From contig URNJ01000024.1 of NCBI GenBank assembly GCA_900549215.1, forward strand, positions 1-16,610: a stretch of 16,610 nt of DNA, in the 5' to 3' direction. The DNA is from an uncultured Collinsella sp. (lineage in GTDB: Bacteria; Actinomycetota; Coriobacteriia; Coriobacteriales; Coriobacteriaceae). Below, piece by piece: positions 8,024-14,504 of this stretch. Numbering within the stretch: the stretch's first letter is position 1; every line of letters begins with the position of its first letter. Under the pieces are notes generated by a model that made no database searches, had not been told where the DNA came from, and saw only the letters and a program-made list of their open reading frames with translations. Position numbers and translations under genes: made by a program.

Positions 8024-9748
8024 CTACGAGCGCAGTGTAATTTTATCGCGCAGCGACTTGAGGTCTTCGGTGACGGTGCGGTCTTCCTGGATCATCTTCT
8101 GGACCTTTTTGTAGCTCGTGCTGACGGTCGAGTGGTTGCGGTTGCCAAATTCGGCGCCCACCGCCGTGGTCGTCATCTCGCACATCTCGATGGCCAGGTA
8201 GATAGCGATATGGCGTGCTTTGGCGATATTGGCGTTGCGACGCGGGCCGATGAGCTCCTCGTGCGTCACGCCGTACTGCTCTTCGATGACGGACTGAACC
8301 GTCTGGACGTTGATCTTTTTGGCCGATGTGTCGAAGTACTGGCTGGCGATGACGTCGATATCGTCAAAGGTGAGTTCCCCGCCCTCGCGCTCGCGGTCGC
8401 CCGCCTCGCCGGCGCAGCGCTCGCAAAAGCTCTCGAGTTCGCGGATGTTGGTGCCCGAGACCTCGGCCATGTGTTTAAAGTGCTCGTCGGTCAGGTGCCC
8501 GCCGTCGCCCCCATAGGCCGCCAGCAGCGAGTCGTCGCCTGCCTCGGGAGCGGCGACGATGGTGTTCTCGTAATAGCGCTGCAAGATCTTGTATTTCATC
8601 TCGTAGCTGGGCTCTGCGACCAGGCAGAGCATGCCGGCGTTGAAGCGGCTGGTCAGACGCTCGTCCATGCTCAGGTCCTTGGGGGCGCGGTCTGCCGCGA
8701 TGACGACCTTCTTGTTGTTGCGGATGAACTCGTCCATGAGCTGGAAAAAGTAGTCCACGCTCGCGCGCTTGCCGATGATGTTTTGGATATCATCGATGAT
8801 GAGCACGTCCACGCCGTGGTACGCCTGCATGATGGGGGCGTTGCTCTTCTTTTGGCGGTCGAACTCGGTCATCAGGTCGTCCAGATATGCCTGGGAGTTT
8901 GCATACTTGACCTTGATCTCGGGCGACTTCTCGGCGAGCTCGTTTTTGATGGCAAGCAGCAGGTGCGTCTTGCCCAGGCCTGATTTGCCGTAGATGAACA
9001 GTGATGTGCACGTGCCGCGCTCGTCCGCGAGGGCGGCAAACTTGAGTGCCGAGCGATAGGCATGGCTGTTCTCGGGGCCGTAGACAAAGTTCTCAAAGGT
9101 AAATTTTGAGTTCGCGGCGAGCGGGGCTCCATCCGTATTCTGCTCGGCCGGCACGGTCGGTGCTGGCATGGGTGAAGTGGGGGTCGCAGCTTGCGTGGGT
9201 TTAGTCGGCGCTCCGCCCTTCATCTGGTTCATCATGCGACGAAAATCATCGGCCGAGAGCGTGTTCTTGATTGCAATGCCCGAATCCGCGCCCGCCGCTG
9301 CGTCGTGAGCGATGGGCATGTGCGTGACGGGTGCGTTCGTTGACGTCGCCGCCGCGGTCGGCAACGGTGCCACGGTTTCACGGGAAACATCGCTGTGCTG
9401 GTGCTCGATTGTCGGCACGTCGACTGCGGAGGCCGGCACCGCCGGGGAAGCAGCGGGACCCGTGGCGGGCGCCGTCGCGACAGCGGATTCCGTCGCGGCG
9501 CCTTGCGGTGCCACGATGTCGAGCGCAATCGGTGCAAAGGCGATTTCTTCCAGATAGGCCTCAATAGTCGGCTGATGCTTTTTGAGCTGCGCGATGGCAA
9601 AGCGCGAGGGGGCCTCGATCGTGAGCGTATCTTCGGTCAGGCTTATGGCGCGCGATTGCCCCAGCATGTTGATGAGGCGTGCATCTTGGCCGTCGCGCTG
9701 GCAAAAGGCGATGGCATCCCCCAGGATGATGCTTGCTTCCTCGTCCAC
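8024..9748 (-). CDS. dnaA: Chromosomal replication initiator DnaA
   Basis: AAA+ initiator that binds origin boxes and opens the duplex. It has 574 residues, longer than E. coli DnaA (467). Domain I (about 1-75) is divergent. Residues 80-212 form a long Ala/Pro/Thr-rich domain II linker. Domain III has Walker A GKSGLGKT (254-261), Walker B DVLIIDDIQ (D319-D320) and an arginine finger in RLTSRF (R368). Domain IV ends in GAEFGNRNHSTV (531-542), where the family normally has FGGRDHTTV; R504 (E. coli R399) and H539 are kept, but T528, N538 and S540 replace the E. coli P423, D433 and T435. The start is GTG with GGGAG about 7 nt upstream. It lies 15 bp after the ATPase gene, so the two are likely co-transcribed. 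Confidence 0.97.
   Translation of the reverse strand: MDEEASIILGDAIAFCQRDGQDARLINMLGQSRAISLTEDTLTIEAPSRFAIAQLKKHQPTIEAYLEEIAFAPIALDIVAPQGAATESAVATAPATGPAASPAVPASAVDVPTIEHQHSDVSRETVAPLPTAAATSTNAPVTHMPIAHDAAAGADSGIAIKNTLSADDFRRMMNQMKGGAPTKPTQAATPTSPMPAPTVPAEQNTDGAPLAANSKFTFENFVYGPENSHAYRSALKFAALADERGTCTSLFIYGKSGLGKTHLLLAIKNELAEKSPEIKVKYANSQAYLDDLMTEFDRQKKSNAPIMQAYHGVDVLIIDDIQNIIGKRASVDYFFQLMDEFIRNNKKVVIAADRAPKDLSMDERLTSRFNAGMLCLVAEPSYEMKYKILQRYYENTIVAAPEAGDDSLLAAYGGDGGHLTDEHFKHMAEVSGTNIRELESFCERCAGEAGDREREGGELTFDDIDVIASQYFDTSAKKINVQTVQSVIEEQYGVTHEELIGPRRNANIAKARHIAIYLAIEMCEMTTTAVGAEFGNRNHSTVSTSYKKVQKMIQEDRTVTEDLKSLRDKITLRS
9374..9389. other. parS-like sequence inside dnaA
   Basis: GGTTTCACGGGAAACA matches 14 of 16 positions of TGTTTCACGTGAAACA, the perfect parS present three times near parA. 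On the coding strand it encodes part of DVSRET (about residues 120-125) in the disordered linker of DnaA. ParB sites inside genes near the origin are common in other bacteria. Binding at a two-mismatch site is an inference. Confidence 0.45.
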
Positions 9749-9763
9749 TGTCTCTCCCGTTCT

Positions 9764-11116
9764 TTAGCTCTGAGCTCGCACGCGAGCGGCGCCGAGTTCG
9801 GTCAGATGGTATTTCTGGCCATGCTTGATGACCAAGCCGGCCTGCGCCAAGTCATTGAGCGTGCGTGACCAAGTGGGGGCCGAGTTTCCAAACGCCCTCG
9901 CAAGATCGGTTGCACCGCACGCTTGATTTTGCGCCAGATAGCCCAGCGCGGCGTTGCCGCGATCGCTTACGAACACGTCCGGTTGTGGCTGTGCATACTG
10001 ATTTGCTGCATTAGGATACATCATTTGAGCTGCTGGTTGTTGAGAACTCTGCATCGGCGGCATTTGCTGTTGAAAACTTTGAGGCCACTGTTGGTAAGGC
10101 TGCGGAGGCATCTGCTGGGCCCGGGGGTTGTACTGCTGCTGCGGCATCTGCTGGTACGGCTGCTGATATCCCTGCTGGTACTGCTGCGGGAACTGCTGGC
10201 CATACCCCAGTGGCGGCATCTGCTGATATGGATATCCCTGTTGGTACGGCTGATGGCCCATTTGCTGGCCACCCGCTGCCCCCGTTGCCTGCTGCATTGC
10301 TGCTGCATCCTGATCTGCCAGCGGCATGGCCTCTGGCATGTTTGGCGCCATCGACATCGAAGTCGCCTGGGGCTCTTGTGTGGGAAGCATTCCGGGCTGC
10401 TGCATCTGTCCCACGGGGGGCTGCATCTGCTGCGTTGCCATGGGCTGCTGCGCAAAAGCTCCCGGTAGGGGATATGTGGGCTGCTCCGTCTCGGGCCGCA
10501 CAGCAGCACCGCGTCCGCCGGCACGCTCGATTTCCTGAACGCGTTTAGGGTTCAGGCTTACCGTAACCACGGTGCCGTTGCCCATGTTGTCCTCGATGGA
10601 TACGGCACCGCCGGCGTTTTCCAAATACTCCTGCACCATGGGAAACCCTGCTCCGGTTCCACGGATATAGCGCTTCATCTTGCTGTTTGCGCTTGTAACG
10701 CCAAAGTCGAAAGCGCGCTCCTTGTCGTCGATGCCGGGTCCTTGATCAGCAAAGCGGATGGTGTCTCCGCCGTCCAGGATCGAGATGATGGGCTCGGCAA
10801 AGTGTGCGTGGATAAAGTTTTCGACAATCTCGCGGATGACCATGAGCGAGATATGGCCACCTTGTTCTTTCATGCACTGGTAGACGGTGTTGGTCGTCTC
10901 TTCCAAATACGTGCGGACATCCTGCGGATCAATGACGATCACACGCGGTGTCGACAGCATGTCGTCATAGACGGCGATGCGCGCGGCGTACATGGCTTTC
11001 GGCGCCTGCGTGGTCGTCTGCTCGCCTTCCGCACGCTCTTCGCGCACGCCGGTGATGTGCTCGTTGTCGGGTGCCGGGTCTCCGGAATCGACCATGGTGT
11101 AAAAGTCGTCAGACAT
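9764..11116 (-). CDS. GHKL ATPase with Q/P-rich linker and winged-helix-like C-terminus
   Basis: A 450-residue protein of unknown role encoded directly upstream of dnaA. Residues about 55-190 form a histidine-kinase-like ATP-binding domain: N-box REIVEN (E96, N100), G1 DQGPGI (124-129), G2 GTGAGF (153-158) and G3 NGT (180-182). No dimerisation/phosphoacceptor His domain or membrane segment is present, so it is not an ordinary sensor kinase. A stand-alone domain of this sort resembles SpoIIAB/RsbW-type anti-sigma kinases. Residues about 222-378 are very rich in Gln, Pro, Met and Tyr with repeated YQQ. Residues 385-448 look like a winged helix (GATDLARAFG, then LVIKHGQKYHLTELG). The ATG start has only a weak ribosome-binding site. 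The position suggests a link to replication or dnaA control, but the function is unproven. Confidence 0.85.
   Translation of the reverse strand: MSDDFYTMVDSGDPAPDNEHITGVREERAEGEQTTTQAPKAMYAARIAVYDDMLSTPRVIVIDPQDVRTYLEETTNTVYQCMKEQGGHISLMVIREIVENFIHAHFAEPIISILDGGDTIRFADQGPGIDDKERAFDFGVTSANSKMKRYIRGTGAGFPMVQEYLENAGGAVSIEDNMGNGTVVTVSLNPKRVQEIERAGGRGAAVRPETEQPTYPLPGAFAQQPMATQQMQPPVGQMQQPGMLPTQEPQATSMSMAPNMPEAMPLADQDAAAMQQATGAAGGQQMGHQPYQQGYPYQQMPPLGYGQQFPQQYQQGYQQPYQQMPQQQYNPRAQQMPPQPYQQWPQSFQQQMPPMQSSQQPAAQMMYPNAANQYAQPQPDVFVSDRGNAALGYLAQNQACGATDLARAFGNSAPTWSRTLNDLAQAGLVIKHGQKYHLTELGAARVRAQS
9983..10453 (-). repeat. Low-complexity Gln/Pro-coding region
   Basis: Imperfect CTG/CAG-type triplets, seen as repeated CTGCTG on the plus strand, encode the Gln/Pro/Met/Tyr-rich linker of the ATPase. 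YQQ occurs at residues 291, 297, 313, 317, 321 and 341. Units are irregular, not a strict tandem array. The region could vary in length between strains. Confidence 0.8.
10038..10076 (-). other. DnaA-box-like pair inside the ATPase gene
   Basis: An exact minus-strand TTTTCAACA lies at 10068-10076, and the one-mismatch form TTCTCAACA at 10038-10046, in the same orientation and 30 bp apart. They fall in Gln codons (CAA CAG) of the linker, so composition may contribute. The exact 9-mer is otherwise seen here only in the two intergenic origin clusters. Confidence 0.35.
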
Positions 11117-11340
11117 GCCGCTCGCAATCTTTCAAAAGGTTCCGAACAAATAGTAGCTCACCGTGCAATGTTTCTCATCTTTCGACAACTTTCCAAAATC
11201 TGTTGAAAACTTTGGAAAACTGGCGAAAAGTTCTCAACATTGCCAACATGACCTGTTGAAAACTCGATGAAATATCGTGAAAAGTTGCCATGCACCGCTA
11301 AATCGAGCTCGGCTTATGGGGGAACCGTGTGAACTACGCA
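11117..11340 (-). other. Upstream DnaA-box cluster with phased A-tracts (oriC part 2)
   Basis: The ATPase-side half of the 345-bp divergent gap contains no gene. Minus-strand boxes are TTTTCAACA (exact) at 11201-11209 and 11254-11262, with relatives TTTTCCAAA (11211-11219), TTTTCGCCA (11221-11229) and TTTTCACGA (11275-11283). TTCTCAACA lies on the plus strand at 11231-11239. AAAA tracts end at 11198, 11209, 11219, 11229, 11262 and 11283, steps of 11, 10, 10, 33 and 21 bp. Such phasing predicts a bent segment. The location matches the box cluster upstream of dnaA in B. subtilis, and the ATPase-dnaA promoter must also lie here. I could not pick out a convincing -35/-10 pair for it. Confidence 0.65.
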
Positions 11341-11359
11341 ACCTTTTACCTTTGATTTC

Positions 11360-11389
11360 TTGACATTTGAACATTGATTTCCCTACAAT
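11360..11389 (+). promoter_or_regulatory. Sigma70-type promoter of rpmH
   Basis: A perfect TTGACA (11360-11365) and TACAAT (11384-11389, five of six) are separated by 18 bp. Transcription should start near 11396, giving a leader of about 65 nt before rpmH. This is the strongest promoter match in the window and probably drives rpmH-rnpA-yidD-yidC-jag. Confidence 0.85.
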
Positions 11390-11415
11390 CTTCAAGCTCA
11401 CGTGTCTATATCTGC

Positions 11416-11433
11416 GTCCGCGCTCCCGCGGAC
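11416..11433 (+). promoter_or_regulatory. Leader hairpin before rpmH
   Basis: Arms GTCCGCG (11416-11422) and CGCGGAC (11427-11433) enclose a 4-nt CTCC loop in the predicted rpmH 5' untranslated region. No T-run follows, so it is not a terminator. It may stabilise the mRNA or take part in control of this strongly expressed operon; the role is inferred. Confidence 0.45.
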
Positions 11434-11461
11434 ACTCGAAATGCAGCAGGAGGAACTTAAG

Positions 11462-11596
11462 ATGAAGCGTACGTATCAGCCTAATAAGCGTAAGCGTGCC
11501 AAGACCCATGGCTTCCGTGCCCGTATGGCCACCAAGGGTGGTCGTGCCGTGCTCGCCCGTCGCCGCGCCAAGGGCCGCAAGCGTCTCACTGTCTAG
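11462..11596 (+). CDS. rpmH: 50S ribosomal protein L34
   Basis: A 44-residue, very basic protein of the large ribosomal subunit. It starts MKRTYQPNKRKRAKTHGFRARM and contains the family core RMATKGGRAVLARRRAKGRK. The ATG is chosen because AGGAGGAA (11448-11455) ends 6 nt before it. The frame is open further upstream to 11402, but that would add a non-homologous segment that includes the ribosome-binding site. First gene of the right arm, next to the origin as in most bacteria. Confidence 0.98.
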   Translation: MKRTYQPNKRKRAKTHGFRARMATKGGRAVLARRRAKGRKRLTV

Positions 11597-11616
11597 CAGC
11601 GATACACACATCTCGC

Positions 11617-11955
11617 ATGAAGACTATTAAGTCTCGGCAAGATTTCGAGCATGTGTTCAGTCAGGGGCGTCGTTTCAATCACCCTCTGATTCGAATGACC
11701 ATATGTGAATCGGTTGGCGAAGGCGGCTCCGGAAGGGTCGCCTTCGTTGGTGCTAAGCGACTCGGTTGTGCCGTCGTGCGCAACCGATCTAAGCGTGTGA
11801 TGCGCGAGGCCGCCCGCAGCTGCGGATTTCCCGTTGCGGGTTATGACATCATCTTGTTTGCAACTCCCAAGACGAGGATTTCCTCGCCGCAGGAGATGGA
11901 CAAGGCGTTGCGTTCGCTTATGAAGCGCGCCGGCGTTGCTGGGGAGGAGCGATGA
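11617..11955 (+). CDS. rnpA: Ribonuclease P protein component
   Basis: Protein cofactor of RNase P, which trims tRNA 5' leaders. It has 112 residues. The RNR signature is at 55-57 in VVRNRSKRVMREAAR, and an N-terminal substrate-cleft segment (SRQDFEHVFSQGRR) precedes it. It lies 20 bp after rpmH, but the spacer CAGCGATACACACATCTCGC holds no purine-rich ribosome-binding site. Translation is therefore likely coupled to rpmH or inefficient, giving less protein than L34. The end overlaps yidD by 4 bp. Confidence 0.96.
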   Translation: MKTIKSRQDFEHVFSQGRRFNHPLIRMTICESVGEGGSGRVAFVGAKRLGCAVVRNRSKRVMREAARSCGFPVAGYDIILFATPKTRISSPQEMDKALRSLMKRAGVAGEER

Positions 11956-12176
11956 GCAATCACGTTTTGCGACGTGTTGCCATCGCTCCTATTCGCATAT
12001 ATCAACAGGTTATTTCGCCCTTATTGCCTGACGCCTGCATTTATTACCCAACGTGCTCGCAATACGCCGTCCAGGCGATTGAGAAGCACGGTGTTTTGAG
12101 AGGCTGCTGGCTTGCCGTGAGGCGCATCGCTCGCTGCAATCCCCTGCACGTCGGCGGTTATGACCCTGTGCCCTAG
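11952..12176 (+). CDS. yidD: Membrane protein insertion efficiency factor YidD
   Basis: A 74-residue member of the YidD/DUF37 family, a small membrane-associated protein that assists YidC-dependent insertion. The family core is plain: YYPTCSQYAVQAIEKHG, then RRIARCNPLHVGGYDPVP at the end, with conserved cysteines. The N-terminal amphipathic helix (RRVAIAPIRIYQQVISPLLP) is usual. ATGA overlap with rnpA and the yidC gene 29 bp downstream fit the conserved operon order. Confidence 0.95.
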   Translation: MSNHVLRRVAIAPIRIYQQVISPLLPDACIYYPTCSQYAVQAIEKHGVLRGCWLAVRRIARCNPLHVGGYDPVP

Positions 12177-12205
12177 CGGGCACTCGCTATCGGAGGAAAA
12201 CTTAC

Positions 12206-12976
12206 ATGTGGGATTGGATCGTTAACATCCTTTTCGAGCTGCTCAAGCTCATCCAGACCTTTGCGGTCGACTGGGGCCTGTCCATCATCATCCTGGTGGT
12301 CATCATCCGTCTGCTGCTGACGCCGCTCATGCTCAAGTCGACCAAGTCGACGGCTCGCATGCAGGTGCTGCAGCCCAAGATGCTTGAGATCCAGGAGCGC
12401 TATGCCGACGATCCTCAGCGTCAGGCCGAGGAGATGCAGAAGTTTTACAGCGAGAACAAGTTTAATCCGCTGTCCGGCTGCCTGCCGCTTCTGATTCAGA
12501 TGCCTATCCTGTTTGCCCTGTTTACGCTGCTGCGTAACCTGCCGCAGTACTTTAACGAGGGCACGTTCTCGTTCTTCAACATCCTGCCCGACCTGACCAC
12601 CACGCCGAGCGCTTCCTTTGCCGATGGCTTTATGGTTGCACTGCCTGCGCTGGTCTGCCTGATCCTGTTCGCCGTCCTGACCCTGATTCCGCAGCTCTAT
12701 ATGTCGCGCAACCAGACCGGCCAGCAGGCCCAGAGCATGCGTATGATGGCCGTTGTCATGACGGTCATGATGCTTTGGATGGGCTGGAGCCTTCCCGTTG
12801 GTGTTCTGCTGTACTACGACGTCTCGTCTGCTTGGCAGGTTATCCAGCAGATCTTCGTGACGCAGAAGGTCATCGACAAGGCGAAGGCCGATGAGGAGGA
12901 GCGTCTTAAGAACGCTCCGCTGCAGGTTGAGGTCACTCGTCGCGAGAAGAAGCCGCGCCCGCACAAGAAGAAGTAG
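12206..12976 (+). CDS. yidC: Membrane protein insertase YidC
   Basis: YidC/Oxa1/Alb3-type insertase, 256 residues, Gram-positive short form without the large periplasmic domain. Hydrophobic segments occur at about 20-42, 90-110, 142-165 and 180-212. The conserved groove arginine is R35 in VVIIRLLLTP, and the cytoplasmic hairpin with AEEMQKFYSENKFNPLSGCLPLLIQMPI follows. The basic tail (RREKKPRPHKKK) fits ribosome contact. There is no lipobox; the protein starts almost directly with a membrane segment. GGAGG (12192-12196) precedes the ATG by 9 nt. Confidence 0.97.
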   Translation: MWDWIVNILFELLKLIQTFAVDWGLSIIILVVIIRLLLTPLMLKSTKSTARMQVLQPKMLEIQERYADDPQRQAEEMQKFYSENKFNPLSGCLPLLIQMPILFALFTLLRNLPQYFNEGTFSFFNILPDLTTTPSASFADGFMVALPALVCLILFAVLTLIPQLYMSRNQTGQQAQSMRMMAVVMTVMMLWMGWSLPVGVLLYYDVSSAWQVIQQIFVTQKVIDKAKADEEERLKNAPLQVEVTRREKKPRPHKKK

Positions 12977-12993
12977 TGGGATATCAATCTTAT

Positions 12994-13005
12994 TTAGGTA
13001 CCTAA
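12994..13005. promoter_or_regulatory. 12-bp palindrome TTAGGTACCTAA, copy 1
   Basis: Perfect palindrome in the yidC-jag gap, 15 bp before the jag start and just upstream of its ribosome-binding site. The identical 13-mer TTAGGTACCTAAC recurs at 16499-16511. An operator for an unidentified dimeric regulator, or an RNA element, is possible. Confidence 0.45.
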
Positions 13006-13020
13006 CTTTTGGAGTACGTT

Positions 13021-13590
13021 ATGTCTGAAGAGATCATCGAGGATATGCTTGAGGAGGTTGCCCCGCAGGTTGCGGGCGATTATCCCGAGATTGCACAGCG
13101 CTACAAGGCTGGTGAAGAGCTGACCGATGAGGAACTTGACACCATTGCCGATGTTGCGATTTCCATCCTGCGTTCCATCCTTTCGCACTTCGATGCCGCC
13201 AACTCTCCTATCGATGAGTATGAGGGTGACGAGGGTGAGCTGATTTTGGATGTAACGGCTCCCGACCTTGCTGTTCTCATTGGCCGTCATGGTCGCACCC
13301 TTGATGCCCTTCAGGTTATGTTCTCTTTGCTGGTGAGCCGCAAACTTGGCTTTAGGTATCCGGTTGTAGTGGACGTCGAGGGATACAAGAGCCGCCGTCA
13401 GGACAAGGTTGCCTCCATGGCTCAGTCTGCTGCCGAGCGTGCCATCCGCACTCATAAGAGTGTTTCGCTTCCGCCCATGAATGCCTATGAGCGCCGACTG
13501 GTTCACATTGCACTTCGTGGCAATGATGCCGTCGATACTCATTCTGAGGGTTCTGACCCTGATCGCCATGTGGTGATTGTTGCTCGATAA
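13021..13590 (+). CDS. jag: Jag/KhpB RNA-binding protein (KH and R3H domains)
   Basis: Cytoplasmic RNA-binding protein usually encoded after yidC; in firmicutes the KhpB/EloR homologue influences cell elongation and sRNA binding. It has 189 residues. An acidic helical N-terminal part (1-70) does not look like a canonical Jag_N domain. The KH domain carries the GRHG loop (88-91), and the R3H domain has R158 and H162 in NAYERRLVHIAL. The ATG at 13021 has GGAG (13011-13014) 6 nt upstream; an in-frame TTG at 13009 is rejected because it sits on that site. A strong terminator follows. Confidence 0.93.
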   Translation: MSEEIIEDMLEEVAPQVAGDYPEIAQRYKAGEELTDEELDTIADVAISILRSILSHFDAANSPIDEYEGDEGELILDVTAPDLAVLIGRHGRTLDALQVMFSLLVSRKLGFRYPVVVDVEGYKSRRQDKVASMAQSAAERAIRTHKSVSLPPMNAYERRLVHIALRGNDAVDTHSEGSDPDRHVVIVAR

Positions 13591-13608
13591 TCTACTCGAG
13601 CTTATGCT

Positions 13609-13641
13609 AAGGGGACGTGGTTTCCACGTCCCCTTTTTTTT
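13609..13641 (+). terminator. Terminator after jag
   Basis: Stem GGGGACGTGG (13611-13620) with CCACGTCCCC (13624-13633), a 3-nt loop and eight T (13634-13641). AA before the stem can extend pairing into the T-run. It closes the rpmH-to-jag operon, so rsmG needs its own promoter or read-through. Confidence 0.95.
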
Positions 13642-13687
13642 GTCAAAAGTTCTCGATACACTGATTTTTGTCAGAAAGGAGCTTTCG

Positions 13688-14425
13688 TTGTTAGTACTTA
13701 CTGATCAGCAGGCTGACGAGATGCTGAGTCGCCTAACTTCCTATTGTAAAGAGTATTCCTTGAGCGTAACTGATGTTGAGCTGAGGAAATGTATTCAACA
13801 TTTGGATTTGGTTCTGGAAACAAATAAGACAACCAATCTCACCCGTATTCTTAACGTAGAGGATGCTGCCGTGCTTCATATCCTCGACTCACTTGTTTTG
13901 CTCCCCTATATCAATAAGGCTCCTGAGGGAGCTTTGCTCGATATGGGTACAGGTGCGGGCTTCCCTGGTATTCCGTTAACGCTAGCCACGCATCGTAAAG
14001 GTACTTATATTGACTCTGTTTGCAAGAAGGTTGATGCTGTCAATTCCTTTGTCCATGCTCTTGGATTAAAACATGCTCATGCGGTTCATGATCGTCTTGA
14101 AGAATATGCTCGAAGCCATAAGAAGCAGTTCTCTGTCGTAACCGCCCGCGCACTGGCCCCTCTACCGATTCTTGTTGAGTATGCGGCTCCGTTCCTCAAG
14201 GATGGAGGTCTATTTGTTATCACCAAGGGCAATCCTTCGGATGAGGAGCTTGCTTCCGGCATGTCAGCAGCTAAGATTTGCGGCTTCACTTCGCTTCTGA
14301 ATGACGCAATCGATTTGCCTGAGGGCTTGGGCCACAGGGAGTTCATTGTTCTTAAGAAGAGTCATCCAGCATCTGTTTCATTACCTCGTGCAAATGGCAT
14401 GGCAAAGAAGAATCCGCTTGCCTAG
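13688..14425 (+). CDS. rsmG: 16S rRNA (guanine527-N7)-methyltransferase
   Basis: SAM-dependent enzyme that methylates G527 of 16S rRNA, a position linked to streptomycin sensitivity. The SAM-binding loop is LLDMGTGAGFPGIP (83-96), preceded by the family segment NLTRI...HILDSL and followed by VTARALAPLPILVEYA. The frame is open back to 13577, but that stretch runs through the jag terminator. The TTG at 13688 is chosen because AAAGGAG (13675-13681) ends 6 nt before it, giving 245 residues, normal for the family. The codons are AT-richer than in the left arm. The first parS begins 2 bp after its stop. Confidence 0.94.
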   Translation: MLVLTDQQADEMLSRLTSYCKEYSLSVTDVELRKCIQHLDLVLETNKTTNLTRILNVEDAAVLHILDSLVLLPYINKAPEGALLDMGTGAGFPGIPLTLATHRKGTYIDSVCKKVDAVNSFVHALGLKHAHAVHDRLEEYARSHKKQFSVVTARALAPLPILVEYAAPFLKDGGLFVITKGNPSDEELASGMSAAKICGFTSLLNDAIDLPEGLGHREFIVLKKSHPASVSLPRANGMAKKNPLA

Positions 14426-14426
14426 A

Positions 14427-14442
14427 TGTTTCACGTGAAACA
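14427..14442. other. parS centromere site 1
   Basis: A perfect 16-bp palindrome TGTTTCACGTGAAACA, the canonical chromosomal ParB-binding site first defined in B. subtilis, starting 2 bp after rsmG. Confidence 0.98.
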
Positions 14443-14465
14443 TAATGGATACTAACAACTTGCAG

Positions 14466-14481
14466 TGTTTCACGTGAAACA
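14466..14481. other. parS centromere site 2
   Basis: A second perfect copy of the 16-bp parS, exactly 39 bp downstream of the first. Confidence 0.98.
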
Positions 14482-14504
14482 TGGCGGTTGATATCGAATC
14501 GGAA

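Noticed and set aside
5815..8040. Plus-strand open frame of about 741 codons across recF and dnaN
   Set aside because: It runs antisense through two well-defined genes and the origin gap, with no recognisable domain.
9983..10453. CRISPR-like or strict tandem repeat
   Set aside because: CTG-type units are irregular in length and lack equal spacers; they are explained by protein low complexity.
9923..10468. Leu-rich plus-strand frame that looks like a membrane protein
   Set aside because: It is the reverse complement of Gln/Pro codons of the ATPase linker; CTG on this strand gives the Leu runs.
11234..11611. Minus-strand frame over rpmH and the origin
   Set aside because: Antisense to the conserved L34 gene and to origin sequence; no coding evidence.
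12173..12964. Minus-strand frame opposite yidC
   Set aside because: YidC has clear family motifs and a ribosome-binding site; the opposite frame has neither.
13577..13687. Upstream extension of rsmG to 13577
   Set aside because: It would be translated through the jag terminator hairpin; the TTG at 13688 has a well-placed AAAGGAG.
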